DNA of 64,000 bases from a bacterium (lineage in GTDB: Bacteria; Zhuqueibacterota; Zhuqueibacteria; Residuimicrobiales; Residuimicrobiaceae), in assembly GCA_029565685.1 (NCBI GenBank), contig JAKQNR010000001.1, positions 131,710-195,709 of the forward strand, written 5' to 3'. The notes under the pieces are model-generated. The model saw only the letters and a list, made by a program, of their open reading frames with translations, was not told the DNA's origin and did no database searches. This document shows, piece by piece, positions 1 to 7,596 of the stretch. The position numbers were made by a program, and so were the translations under genes. How positions within the stretch are numbered: the stretch's first letter is position 1; each line of letters starts with the position of its first letter.

Positions 1-341
1 TCCACCGAATCGCGACCCGGCTTGGCCAACGCCATTTCAGCGACCACCGGTTCCAAAATGCTGCGCATCTTAAAGATGACCAGTTCCGAGCTCAAACGCT
101 CGAAATAGCTCTTGTCATGAATCTGCCAGAGATGCAGCAAGTGCTCCTTCTCGATGGCCACCTGGTAATTGATCATGACCTTGGCGCTGGCCCGATAGGT
201 CGAGGGCACGATGAAAACAGCCAGGGCCACCGTCAAGACGATCAGCAGAAAAACGATCAGAATCAGCCCGCTGCGTTTAGACACCACCGAGAGAAAACTC
301 TGCGGCGACATGGGGCTGTCTTGATGGCTATAGGGAATCAT
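1..341 (-). CDS. Wzz/GumC-like polysaccharide chain-length determinant, N-terminal part
   Basis: Only the first 113 codons are inside the window; the gene runs off the left edge. The product opens with a short polar stretch, then a strong membrane segment (about residues 23-45, SGLILIVFLLIVLTVALAVF) and continues periplasmic with PSTYRASAKVMINYQ, the typical start of a Wzz domain. Proteins of this family sit in the inner membrane and set polysaccharide chain length together with the outer-membrane exporter, which is the gene just upstream. The ATG is preceded by AGGAG at 8-nt spacing. It is the last visible gene of a four-gene minus-strand operon (gaps of 26-48 nt). Whether a C-terminal tyrosine-kinase domain follows cannot be seen. 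Confidence 0.8.
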   Translation of the reverse strand, partial: MIPYSHQDSPMSPQSFLSVVSKRSGLILIVFLLIVLTVALAVFIVPSTYRASAKVMINYQVAIEKEHLLHLWQIHDKSYFERLSSELVIFKMRSILEPVVAEMALAKPGRDSV

Positions 342-389
342 ACCACACTCCTGTATATTGAATAAGCGAACCGCATCGCCCGGCATTGA

Positions 390-1409
390 TTAATTCTTGT
401 ACCAGAACTCATACCGCGCCCAGGCGTCAAAGGGCGGAAGGACGATATCATAGATCTGCGACATAAAGGCGCCGACGTTGGCGACAAAGGTTTTGGGGAC
501 ATAGATCACATCATACGGATGGACGGCCAGATCCGCCTCCATATGTTCGGCAAGATGGCCGAAGGACAGATCCCTGCGGCTTGCCTCGGCTTTTTTCAAA
601 TCCTTCGAACGGATGAGAATGACGCTGCTCATCTTGGCTGTCTTTTTCGGACCGCCGGCAGCGGCGATGGCGCGCATGAGCGTCATGCCTTTCGCCATGG
701 AGATCAAGCCCGGCCGCTCCACCTCGCCCATCACATAGCACTGTTGGCCGCCGAACTGCCGTACCAGAATGGCGACCTCGGGATTCTGCAGCACGTCGCC
801 ATATCCACGGGTGATCTCCTCGTCCAACTCGGCAGTGCTCTTGCCGGCGACATAGACGTCGCCCATTCGCTGCAGGGAGATGTAGCCATCCGGACGGACG
901 GCGATCGTCTCATTGTATTCCGGCGTGTTGAAAAATTTCACTTCAATGACATCGCCGAAACCGAGCAGATATTCGCTGCCTCGCTCCGGCTCCATTCGTT
1001 CGGACAGGCGCACCACCTCAGCGGTCGAACGCGCGGGTTCGGCCTCGCGCACGCGGGTCTCACGCACCACTGTTTCAGTCTGGCTTTCGCTCTCGCTCAC
1101 GCGGGCGTTGGGGCCAGCCTCCGCGATCCGAGCTTCGGTTTCCGTTCTGACCGCCGGTGACGCGGCAGGGGCTTTTTTTACCACGCTGGTTCTTTTTCGG
1201 CTGCTTTTCTTCGGCGCCGCAGCAATCCGGGTCCGTTTGTTGGAGCTGAGCTCATCGGTCTTGCCGCTGTTTGCGTTTTGCAGATCGATGACCGCCTTGT
1301 TGCGGCCCTCATCGGCTGGACGGCTGTGCGGTTTGACGGAACAAGAAGTCCCTGCCATCCCAATCGACAGCACAGCCAGCGTCCAGAGCACGTTTGGAAG
1401 AGTCTTCAT
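390..1409 (-). CDS. Wza-like outer-membrane polysaccharide export lipoprotein
   Basis: A 339-residue exporter of the Poly_export/SLBB family, which forms the outer-membrane channel for capsule or exopolysaccharide. It has a signal peptide with a plausible lipobox ending in AGTSC (Cys23). A long low-complexity Lys/Arg/Glu/Thr-rich linker follows (about residues 30-145), then the export domain starting YLLGFGDVIEVKFF with RPDGYISLQRMGDV, and an SLBB region (GGQQCYVMGEVERPG, LMRAIAAAGG). The ATG at 1409 has GAGG at 8-nt spacing. A longer reading to 1547 would overlap the upstream gene, so the shorter start is chosen. Its neighbours are a Wzz-like protein downstream and two secreted surface proteins upstream. 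The charged linker is unusually long for the family. Confidence 0.9.
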   Translation of the reverse strand: MKTLPNVLWTLAVLSIGMAGTSCSVKPHSRPADEGRNKAVIDLQNANSGKTDELSSNKRTRIAAAPKKSSRKRTSVVKKAPAASPAVRTETEARIAEAGPNARVSESESQTETVVRETRVREAEPARSTAEVVRLSERMEPERGSEYLLGFGDVIEVKFFNTPEYNETIAVRPDGYISLQRMGDVYVAGKSTAELDEEITRGYGDVLQNPEVAILVRQFGGQQCYVMGEVERPGLISMAKGMTLMRAIAAAGGPKKTAKMSSVILIRSKDLKKAEASRRDLSFGHLAEHMEADLAVHPYDVIYVPKTFVANVGAFMSQIYDIVLPPFDAWARYEFWYKN

Positions 1410-1438
1410 AACTAACCTCATTGAGAAATGTAGTCGGC

Positions 1439-2527
1439 TTATTTGGCCATGGTCATTTTGATAAAAGTACGGTAACTGCCTGCTTCCATCATGCACAGAT
1501 AGGTTCCGGAAGGCACCAGCTGATTGTTCATATCGCGCCCGTCCCAAAGCACGTCATAGCGGCCGGCCGCCTGTGGAGCGTTCACCAACGTGCGCACCAG
1601 TTGCCCCATGATGTTGAAAATCTGCACGCGCACCGGGCCGGCCTCTTTGACCGTGTAGACGATGCTCGTAGTCGGATTAAAAGGATTGGGGAAATTCTGC
1701 TGCAGCGTAAAGGCATCGGGCCGTTTCTGGGTTATCAGCGAAATGGGACCATGCAGCATCTCCACTCCGCTTGCCGAGACATCCGCCAGCCAGTAAAAAT
1801 ATCTTTGGTTTTCCTCGACCTGAAAGTCCTGGAAATAATAGTTGTGCACGGTCTGAGAGTTGACCGCTCCGTCGATGAGCCGATCAGTGAGGCGGACGCG
1901 GCCGCTGTCGCGCGCAGTAGCGCGATAGAGGTGAAAGCCGAGGTTATCCGTCTCAGAGAAGGTGGACCAACGCAACACCACCAGGCCGGCTTCGTTCGCG
2001 GCGGTGAACAGAGCCAATTCGACCGGCTCGAACGATCCGCCGTGCATGCGCCAGGCATTATCCTCGAGAAAATCCAGGCCGAAATCGTGACTATCAAAGT
2101 CGCTGTTGATGACATAGGTCAGAGAGTTGCCGTAAGCGGCGTTCAACGCCACCGAATCATTCCAGGCGCGCACATAGACCTTGCTGCCGGTGTGGAGCAA
2201 TTCATGACGAAAAACCGCGGCGAACAATCCTTCATCTGGATTAAAGGGATAACCATGGCCGATGTGGGTGACGCCCAACAGCGAATCATCTGCGGTCGGA
2301 TTGCCAAAGGAATCGGGTTCCGCGATCTGGCCGTCCGGGCCCACCCAGAGAAGCTGCACCAGATCGCCGCGTTGAGAGTTCCCTTTCAACGGCGTCACGT
2401 TGTCGGCTTCCATGATGCCCACGCTGGTGTACGCTTCAAAGGTCGTGGTGAATAACTGCGTCCATCCCGCCGTCGCCGCACCCAGCAGCAACAAAATACA
2501 GAGATAGAAACATCGCTTCGTGTTCAT
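1439..2527 (-). CDS. Secreted protein with T9SS-type C-terminal sorting domain
   Basis: A 362-residue secreted protein. The N-terminal signal peptide ends near GAATAGWTQ. The middle part has no family I can name; residues about 170-275 look like a beta-sandwich with the SFEPVELALFTA...VVLRWSTFSETDNLGF pattern common before sorting domains. The last 85 residues are a FlgD-like/T9SS sorting domain (QNFPNPFNPTTSIVY, then VQIFNIMGQLVRTL, ending FIKMTMAK), which directs proteins across the outer membrane to the surface in FCB-group bacteria. The start is ATG 2527 with AGGAG at 8-nt spacing; a GTG three codons upstream is less likely because it overlaps that ribosome binding site. Lying inside the polysaccharide export operon, it may be a matrix or surface component, which is inference. 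Confidence 0.8.
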   Translation of the reverse strand: MNTKRCFYLCILLLLGAATAGWTQLFTTTFEAYTSVGIMEADNVTPLKGNSQRGDLVQLLWVGPDGQIAEPDSFGNPTADDSLLGVTHIGHGYPFNPDEGLFAAVFRHELLHTGSKVYVRAWNDSVALNAAYGNSLTYVINSDFDSHDFGLDFLEDNAWRMHGGSFEPVELALFTAANEAGLVVLRWSTFSETDNLGFHLYRATARDSGRVRLTDRLIDGAVNSQTVHNYYFQDFQVEENQRYFYWLADVSASGVEMLHGPISLITQKRPDAFTLQQNFPNPFNPTTSIVYTVKEAGPVRVQIFNIMGQLVRTLVNAPQAAGRYDVLWDGRDMNNQLVPSGTYLCMMEAGSYRTFIKMTMAK

Positions 2528-2553
2528 AACTATCACTCCTACACTAATAGTGG

Positions 2554-3837
2554 CTAATTATTATACATCGGATTGGGATAGTTCCACACAACCGGCGCGG
2601 CGGCGTTTTTCATCCAAACGATATACCCCTGACCGGGTTTCAGGGAGATGGGTGACACCCGCGTTCCGGATTCATTCATGAATTGACCATCCCAGCTCGT
2701 GTGGGTGCCCGACACCAGCCAGGCGAATTCATAGCCCGTGGGATGGTAGACGAACACCTTGTCCGATTGACCGCTGGAAGAACCGCCGCGCAAAACCCCA
2801 TCACGATTCAAAGCGCTGTTCGACAGAGCGACCACGGTCGGATAGCATGTGCCGATATAATTGATGCCCGGTTTGAGCGTCAGCACCCGATTGGAATCGC
2901 TGCTGACCAGACCGGTCACTGTGAACAGTGAATCCACATGCGAACCACGACGATAGAGCCAGAACGCCTGGTCCGGCAGCAGAGAAAGCGTTGACAGAGT
3001 CGAACCGTCTTCACTCACCCATTTGCCGTCCAGCGGACTGCCGGTGCCCTCCACCTTCCAGGCGCTCTCGGTCTGATTCGCGTCCTTGAAGGTCATGACA
3101 TAATCGGAGGAAGCTTTGCTGCTGCCGCCGGTCAGCTGATCGCCCAGCACATGGTTGACTCCGGCGCTGTCGGGAATCAACGGCAAAGAGACCAGATTGA
3201 CGCCCTTGTCAAGATGCACGGTGTAGCCGCCGATCCGGGAAAAAGTGAAAATCGTCGCGCCGTTGCGCAAGGCGACGACCTGATAATAAACGCCGGCATC
3301 CGGCGCAGGCACAAAGGCGTCGTCGAGAAAAGTGGTGTCCGGCGTCAGGACGAACGGCTGATCCGCGGTGAAATAGGGATCCGCATCACGAAAAATTTCA
3401 TAGGAATCGGCGCCGGCAACCCGTTGCCAGCTCAACCGCAGGCCTTGGGCGGAGAAAACCGCGCGGATCCCCGGCGCCTGCAAGGTGATTGAAACTTCGG
3501 CGGAGAGCTCGCTTTCATTGCCGCTCTCGTCATAGGCGCTGACGCCCACATAGTAGGATTTTCCATACTCTGCGCCGGTGATCACATACTCGGTGGTGTC
3601 GCCGACGTCGATGGTACTGGTGTAAACGCCGCTGGCCTCACCCACATGCACTCGATACCCTGCCAGATCCGGTTCGCTGTTGGCATTCCATTTCACTTTA
3701 ATGGCGCCGGCCCACACAGCGGTCGAAAACACAATCAATCCGAGCAGACACAGAGAACTCATCCTGATCCTGGCGGGCTGCTTCTTTTGAAATTTGCTCA
3801 GCGATGATATGCGTTTTGTCTTTTGTGAAACTTGCAT
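2554..3837 (-). CDS. Secreted fibronectin type III protein with internal duplication
   Basis: A 427-residue secreted protein, first gene of the export operon. A basic N-region leads into a hydrophobic signal segment (SSLCLLGLIVFSTAVWAGA, about residues 27-45). Two fibronectin type III domains follow (about 46-120 and 125-210; KVKWNANSEPDLAGYRVHVG is the start of the first). The C-terminal half is a duplicated module of about 105 residues, each copy with LVSLPLIP- or INYIGTCYP-type strands, a GGSS segment and a closing LLPDQAFWLYR or LKPGQGYIVWM strand. The protein stops at NYPNPMYNN, where a sorting domain would normally begin. ATG has GGAG at 7-nt spacing. It is preceded by a sigma54-like promoter. 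A role in polymer binding is only inference. Confidence 0.75.
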   Translation of the reverse strand: MQVSQKTKRISSLSKFQKKQPARIRMSSLCLLGLIVFSTAVWAGAIKVKWNANSEPDLAGYRVHVGEASGVYTSTIDVGDTTEYVITGAEYGKSYYVGVSAYDESGNESELSAEVSITLQAPGIRAVFSAQGLRLSWQRVAGADSYEIFRDADPYFTADQPFVLTPDTTFLDDAFVPAPDAGVYYQVVALRNGATIFTFSRIGGYTVHLDKGVNLVSLPLIPDSAGVNHVLGDQLTGGSSKASSDYVMTFKDANQTESAWKVEGTGSPLDGKWVSEDGSTLSTLSLLPDQAFWLYRRGSHVDSLFTVTGLVSSDSNRVLTLKPGINYIGTCYPTVVALSNSALNRDGVLRGGSSSGQSDKVFVYHPTGYEFAWLVSGTHTSWDGQFMNESGTRVSPISLKPGQGYIVWMKNAAAPVVWNYPNPMYNN

Positions 3838-3917
3838 GCAACCGCTCCTTCAAGTTGACGGGGTCCCTCTATTCGCTTTTTCTAGCATTTCCACAATACA
3901 CCAACACTGCGCTCCAA

Positions 3918-3934
3918 GGCATATGTCATGCCAA
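3918..3934 (-). promoter_or_regulatory. Sigma54-like promoter of the polysaccharide export operon
   Basis: The minus strand reads TTGGCATGACATATGCC. The -24 GG and -12 GC are separated by exactly ten bases, as sigma54 requires, with one change in the TGGCACG box. The predicted transcript would start near 3906 and leave a leader of about 70 nt before the ATG at 3837. An NtrC-type activator is encoded 1.3 kb away on the same strand. Caution: the stretch is itself a small palindrome (GGCAT/ATGCC), so the match could be partly accidental. Confidence 0.5.
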
Positions 3935-3964
3935 AAAAAAAGAGCCTGTCGTCAGGCTCTTTTT
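3933..3964 (-). terminator. Rho-independent terminator before the export operon
   Basis: A perfect stem (AAAGAGCCTG / CAGGCTCTTT with a four-base loop) is followed on the minus strand by an uninterrupted run of T. It would stop transcripts coming from the receiver gene and insulates the sigma54-like promoter, which begins at the end of the T run. Confidence 0.8.
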
Positions 3965-4156
3965 CATTGAAGAAATTGTTTTTTCGTAAAAATTTAAATA
4001 TTTAATCCATTGTTTATAAATTAATTGCAAAAACACCTTCGCTGAAGAAAAAATTCTTTACTAAATTAATCTTTTGAACCGGGCTTCAGAAGAAGGGACA
4101 CTCGAGGGGGCGACTGTTGACTATTTGTCCCACGAGAAAAACGCCTGTGCAGGGGT

Positions 4157-4263
4157 GAAAAAAATCCAAATTGATGACAGATGCCTGACCAAGTTGCCGA
4201 GTGTGCTCAAAGATGCCTGATCCGAGTTGCGGCGCAGCAGCGACCCAAGTCATCAATTTGGAT
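4157..4263 (-). terminator. Long-loop inverted repeat with T tract, 3' of receiver gene
   Basis: Two perfect 15-base arms, ATCCAAATTGATGAC at 4164-4178 and GTCATCAATTTGGAT at 4249-4263, enclose 70 bases. Read on the minus strand the second arm runs straight into a T-rich tail (4157-4163). The structure begins 14 nt after the stop codon of the receiver gene, so it could be an intrinsic terminator with an unusually large loop. It also lies 230-350 bp upstream of the sigma54-like promoter start, so a protein-binding role is an alternative. Confidence 0.55.
4180..4233. repeat. Two imperfect direct repeats inside the inverted repeat
   Basis: The motif AGATGCCTGA-CCAAGTTGCC at 4180-4200 recurs as AGATGCCTGATCCGAGTTGC at 4211-4230, a period of 31 bases, within the loop of the flanking 15-bp inverted repeat. 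Only two units are present. A duplicated activator site or duplicated RNA motif are both possible. Confidence 0.6.
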
Positions 4264-4276
4264 GTGATCGATCAGG

Positions 4277-4693
4277 TCAATTGAGGGCGAGAAGTTCGCG
4301 CTTGGCGATAATGCTGGCGGCGACATCGACCAGACCGGCCAGAGCGGCGGCGTCATGCGGCTTTTCCGTTTGAAAAGTGACGCCCTGTTCAGCGGCGATG
4401 GTGCGGATGTTCTGCGTAAGGTCATCCGCCAGCAGCACCACCGGCAGTCGCGGCCGCAATCTCCGCAGGACCGGCAACACATCGATACTGACATTGCCGT
4501 ACAGGTCCATGTCCAGAATCAACAAATCGATGCCATGGTCCAGTAAATCAGACAGCGCCTCCATGCTGCGCTGCACGCAGGAGAAATCACAGGCCAGCTG
4601 TGCGAAATGTTTTTTCAGAGCGTCTTCCATGCCGCGGTCCATCGTGGCCAGAACAATTCGCTTTTTACCGTTGGCGAAACCAGGGTTTTGCAT
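4277..4693 (-). CDS. Stand-alone response-regulator receiver-like protein
   Basis: A 138-residue single-domain protein resembling CheY-type receivers. It has the beta-strand plus aspartate LLILDMDLYG (phosphoacceptor candidate in the middle), a VVLLADD strand, and a lysine-proline pair near the end (TEKP). The usual first acidic pair is weak (VLATMDRG), and the Thr/Ser normally found after strand four is an Ala, so phosphorylation or output coupling may be altered. No output domain is present. The ATG at 4693 is chosen; a GTG at 4702 is possible. It has its own sigma54-like promoter about 115 nt upstream and sits between the NtrC-type regulator and the export operon, suggesting a link to that circuit. 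Confidence 0.7.
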   Translation of the reverse strand: MQNPGFANGKKRIVLATMDRGMEDALKKHFAQLACDFSCVQRSMEALSDLLDHGIDLLILDMDLYGNVSIDVLPVLRRLRPRLPVVLLADDLTQNIRTIAAEQGVTFQTEKPHDAAALAGLVDVAASIIAKRELLALN

Positions 4694-4806
4694 ACTCTCC
4701 ACCGTCCCGTTTTATGAGTACATTTTTTCCGTCCCTTCCCCCACCTGCCGTCGGCCGTCAGATCCGGTGCATGGCACTGTGCAGGCTTTTCTCACGCTAT
4801 CAGAAA

Positions 4807-4823
4807 ATCAATTATCGTGCCAA
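4807..4823 (-). promoter_or_regulatory. Sigma54-like promoter of the receiver gene
   Basis: The minus strand reads TTGGCACGATAATTGAT. The -24 box TTGGCACG is a perfect match to the sigma54 consensus. The -12 element is TTGAT instead of TTGCA/T, at the correct spacing. The leader to the ATG at 4693 would be about 100 nt and contains short GC-rich helices (for example GTGC-CAT-GCAC). Confidence 0.5.
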
Positions 4824-5043
4824 AATCCACGGAAAAAGCAATTGTCTATTATATTGTTAATATTGTATTTATTTGTAAATATTTTTACTAAATAATTTAT
4901 TCAATTAACCCAATGAAAATAGGATGTTACGCATGCAAGCGGAACAATAAAATAGGTTCGCAATAAAATTATTTACAATAGGTTAAAACGGTCTATTTTC
5001 CAAGACAGCGGACAACGAAGCTGAATCAGGTTTGTTACAGGGG
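4824..5043. other. AT-rich non-coding stretch upstream of sigma54-like promoter
   Basis: No gene is visible. The sequence is strikingly AT-rich and contains short repeats (ATAAAATAGGTT at about 4959-4970, ATAGGTTAAAA at about 4979-4989) and an imperfect dyad around ATTTATTTGTAAAT. Lying 20-240 bp upstream of the promoter, it is where enhancer sites for the NtrC-type activator and DNA bending would be expected; this is inference. Confidence 0.4.
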
Positions 5044-5070
5044 TAAAAAAAGGCGGCCTGACAGCCGCCT
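5044..5070 (-). terminator. Terminator of the two-component operon
   Basis: A seven-base-pair GC stem (AGGCGGC / GCCGCCT, six-base loop) is followed on the minus strand by seven T. It lies 24 nt after the stop of the NtrC-type regulator gene. Confidence 0.85.
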
Positions 5071-5093
5071 GATGAAAGTTTGGCGGGTAGACG

Positions 5094-6524
5094 TTATTTT
5101 TCTGCTTTATTCTGACCTTTGACCGAGGGGATGTGATGTTGTTCCATAAGCCGATAGATCGTCTTGCGGTTCAGGCCGATGCCGTCGGCCATCTTGGAGA
5201 TGTTGCCATGATAGTGTTCGAGCATTTTACCGATATACTGTTTTTCAAATTCCGCCACCACTTTGGCTTTCGCCTCTTTGAAGGGAAGCGGTTCCTCAGG
5301 AGCGGGAATGAACACCTGCCGGCTGTTCGGCCGAATAAAGCTCGGCAGATCCTGTACGCGGATTTGCGGATGATCCGCCAGGGTCACCATCAATTCCATG
5401 GCATGCTGCAGTTCGCGCACATTGCCCGGCCAGTCGTATTGCTGCATCAACATCAGCGCATCGCTGTTGATCGATTCGACCTCCACCCGTCCGCAATAAC
5501 GATAGACATTTAAATAATGATAAGCAAGTAAGGGAATGTCTTCGCGTCGTTGGGCGAGCGAGGGCATATGCAGGCGAATGACGTTAAGACGGAAATAAAG
5601 GTCTTCGCGCATTTTTTTCTCGCGCACCAGAGTTTCCGGATCTCTGTTGGTGGCGCTGATCACCCGTGTGTCCACCGCCACCTCTTTGAGATCGCCGATG
5701 CGACGGATCGTTTTATCCTGCAGTACGCGCAGCATTTTTTGCTGCAGGTCGAGACTGACCTCGCCGATCTCGTCGAGAAAAATGGTGCCCTGATCAGCCG
5801 CTTCAAACAACCCTTTCTTCTCCAGAGCGCCGGTGAAAGAGCCGCGTGCATGACCAAAAAGCTCGCTCTCCAGCAAAGTATCCGGCAACGCAGAGACCGC
5901 CACCGGCACAAACGCATGCGTTCGGCGTGGACTGTAGTAGTGCATGCCGCGCGCCAGCACCTCTTTGCCCGTGCCGGTCTCGCCGGTGATGAACACCGTG
6001 GCGTTGGTTTGCGCCACCCGCTTGGCTTTTTCAAACACCTCCTGGATAGCGGCGCTCACTCCCACAGCGCCGAAGAAGCCGGCGTCCCCGGTCAGGTCGT
6101 CCATCTTGTTGCGCAACAGGCGATTTTCTCTCTGCACACGGGCGAATTTAGTCGCCCGATCAAGCGGCATCAACAGATCCGTGCTGTTGCTCATTTTCTG
6201 AATGTAGTCAAAAGCCCCCATCTTGAGCGATTCCACCGCATTTTCAATGGAAGGGAATTCAGTGTACAGGATCACCACCGCCTCTGGATCCATGCGGCGC
6301 ACCTCCTCCAGCACCTCCATACCCTCTTTGGGGCGATCCATTTTAAGATCGGTCAATACCACCAGCGGGGACTCTTTGGCGTACATCCGAATGGCTTCGC
6401 TGGAGTTGACGGCGGCGGAACACACATAGCCCGCCTTTTTCAACAGCTTGATGATATTGTTGCGCCAGGTCGCGTTATCCTCCACCACCAGGACGCTGTT
6501 CCGCTTGGGATTCAACTTTTCCAT
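5094..6524 (-). CDS. NtrC-family sigma54-dependent response regulator
   Basis: A 476-residue transcription activator. An N-terminal receiver domain (about residues 8-125; VLVVEDN acidic pocket, phosphoacceptor Asp in VVLTDLKMD) precedes an AAA+ ATPase domain with Walker A GETGTGKE, the sigma54-contact loop as GSFTGA (usual GAFTGA), and Walker B GTIFLDEIGE. It ends in a Fis-type helix-turn-helix (GNISKMADGIGLNRKTIYRL). Such proteins remodel sigma54 RNA polymerase after phosphorylation. The ATG at 6524 has GAGG nearby and overlaps the kinase gene upstream by 13 nt, so the two are translationally linked. The sigma54-like promoters before the receiver gene and the export operon are its likely targets. 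Confidence 0.93.
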   Translation of the reverse strand: MEKLNPKRNSVLVVEDNATWRNNIIKLLKKAGYVCSAAVNSSEAIRMYAKESPLVVLTDLKMDRPKEGMEVLEEVRRMDPEAVVILYTEFPSIENAVESLKMGAFDYIQKMSNSTDLLMPLDRATKFARVQRENRLLRNKMDDLTGDAGFFGAVGVSAAIQEVFEKAKRVAQTNATVFITGETGTGKEVLARGMHYYSPRRTHAFVPVAVSALPDTLLESELFGHARGSFTGALEKKGLFEAADQGTIFLDEIGEVSLDLQQKMLRVLQDKTIRRIGDLKEVAVDTRVISATNRDPETLVREKKMREDLYFRLNVIRLHMPSLAQRREDIPLLAYHYLNVYRYCGRVEVESINSDALMLMQQYDWPGNVRELQHAMELMVTLADHPQIRVQDLPSFIRPNSRQVFIPAPEEPLPFKEAKAKVVAEFEKQYIGKMLEHYHGNISKMADGIGLNRKTIYRLMEQHHIPSVKGQNKAEK

Positions 6525-7561
6525 TCCCTTCCTCGCTTGATTGAGTGACCCTGCTCCACGGGGAAGCAAAGGGTGACCGTCGTGCCTTTCCCCTGGCTGC
6601 TGGCAAATCCGATCGTGCCCCCATGCGCCTGAGCGATGGCATAGCTGATGGTCAGTCCAAGGCCCGAGTGATCGCCTTGCTTGGTGGTGAAAAAGGGTTC
6701 ACAGGCCTGCTCCATCTCTTTGTCGCTCATGCCGCAGCCCTGGTCGCTTACCACGACCTGAACGAGGCCTCCGGACGGCGAACGCTCTGCTGAAACCCTC
6801 ACCAAACCTCCTTTTGGCATCGCTTCGGCCGCATTGCGCAACACGTGACTGAAACAGTGCTCCAGCGTCGCCTCATGACCGCGGATCCGCAACCCACTGG
6901 AAGCGGGCAGCCCTTCAAACCGCACCCCTTGGCGCGTAAAAAGCATGGCAGTAAGGTCGACCGCTTTTTCCAAGACAAGCGGCACATCGACCAATTTATT
7001 GTGCAGGCGCCGGTCGATGATCAAACCGTCCAGATCCTGAGTAAACCTCAGCAGCCGCTGCGCCCTGTCATGCAGGCTTCTCAGCTCTTGGCCTAGATTG
7101 CTGCCGTCTGCTTCCTGGGCCGCCTGGTGCAGGCGGCTGGACAGTTCGAAGAGCGGCTGACCCAATTTGCGGATGAGGCCGCGGGTTAAAACATCCAATT
7201 GCTCGATGCGTCCGGTTAAATCCGCTCGTTGCGTCTGTTCTTTTTCCACAGATACATCGTGCAGAGTGACGGTCAAACCGACCACCTTGCGCCGGCGCAC
7301 GGCCGGCGCCAGTTCCATTCGCACCCAGCACTTTTCCCCCTCCGCATGATCTAAAAGCTGATCTCTAGATATTGTCCTGCCTGCGCCGACGACTGCAGCG
7401 ACGATAGCGGGCAACTCGCTGCTGCACAAAGCAGACAGGTGGGGTTCCAAGGAGCCGCCCGGCGCCGGCATCGAACCGTACCAATGCTGAAGCCAATCTC
7501 CGCGCGACTCCCGCAGGCACAGATGAAGATCCACAACAAGATTTTGCAGGAGAAAAGACAT
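6512..7561 (-). CDS. Histidine-kinase-like protein lacking the phosphoacceptor histidine
   Basis: A 349-residue soluble protein with a PAS-like N-terminal half (about 1-110) and a complete ATP-binding HATPase_c domain: N-box HVLRNAAEAM, G1 DQGCGMS, F-box EPFFTTK, G2 GLGLTISYAIAQAHGG. The dimerisation helix that should carry the H-box reads GLIRKLGQPLFEL, where the H-E-L-R-N-P-L pattern of the family has become R-K-L-G-Q-P-L. The acceptor His is therefore an Arg. The gene lies between a canonical kinase and the NtrC-type regulator, overlapping the latter by 13 nt. It could phosphorylate the partner kinase in trans or act as a regulatory subunit. Start ATG has TGAGG at 5-nt spacing. Confidence 0.85.
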   Translation of the reverse strand: MSFLLQNLVVDLHLCLRESRGDWLQHWYGSMPAPGGSLEPHLSALCSSELPAIVAAVVGAGRTISRDQLLDHAEGEKCWVRMELAPAVRRRKVVGLTVTLHDVSVEKEQTQRADLTGRIEQLDVLTRGLIRKLGQPLFELSSRLHQAAQEADGSNLGQELRSLHDRAQRLLRFTQDLDGLIIDRRLHNKLVDVPLVLEKAVDLTAMLFTRQGVRFEGLPASSGLRIRGHEATLEHCFSHVLRNAAEAMPKGGLVRVSAERSPSGGLVQVVVSDQGCGMSDKEMEQACEPFFTTKQGDHSGLGLTISYAIAQAHGGTIGFASSQGKGTTVTLCFPVEQGHSIKRGREWKS

Positions 7562-7596
7562 GGCGCCTCAGGCTAGCTTTTCATTTCCGCGCAGCC

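Noticed and set aside
4180-4233. Two spaced direct repeats resembling a tiny CRISPR array
   Set aside because: Only two imperfect units, a spacer of about 10 nt, no cas genes, and the units sit inside a larger inverted repeat.
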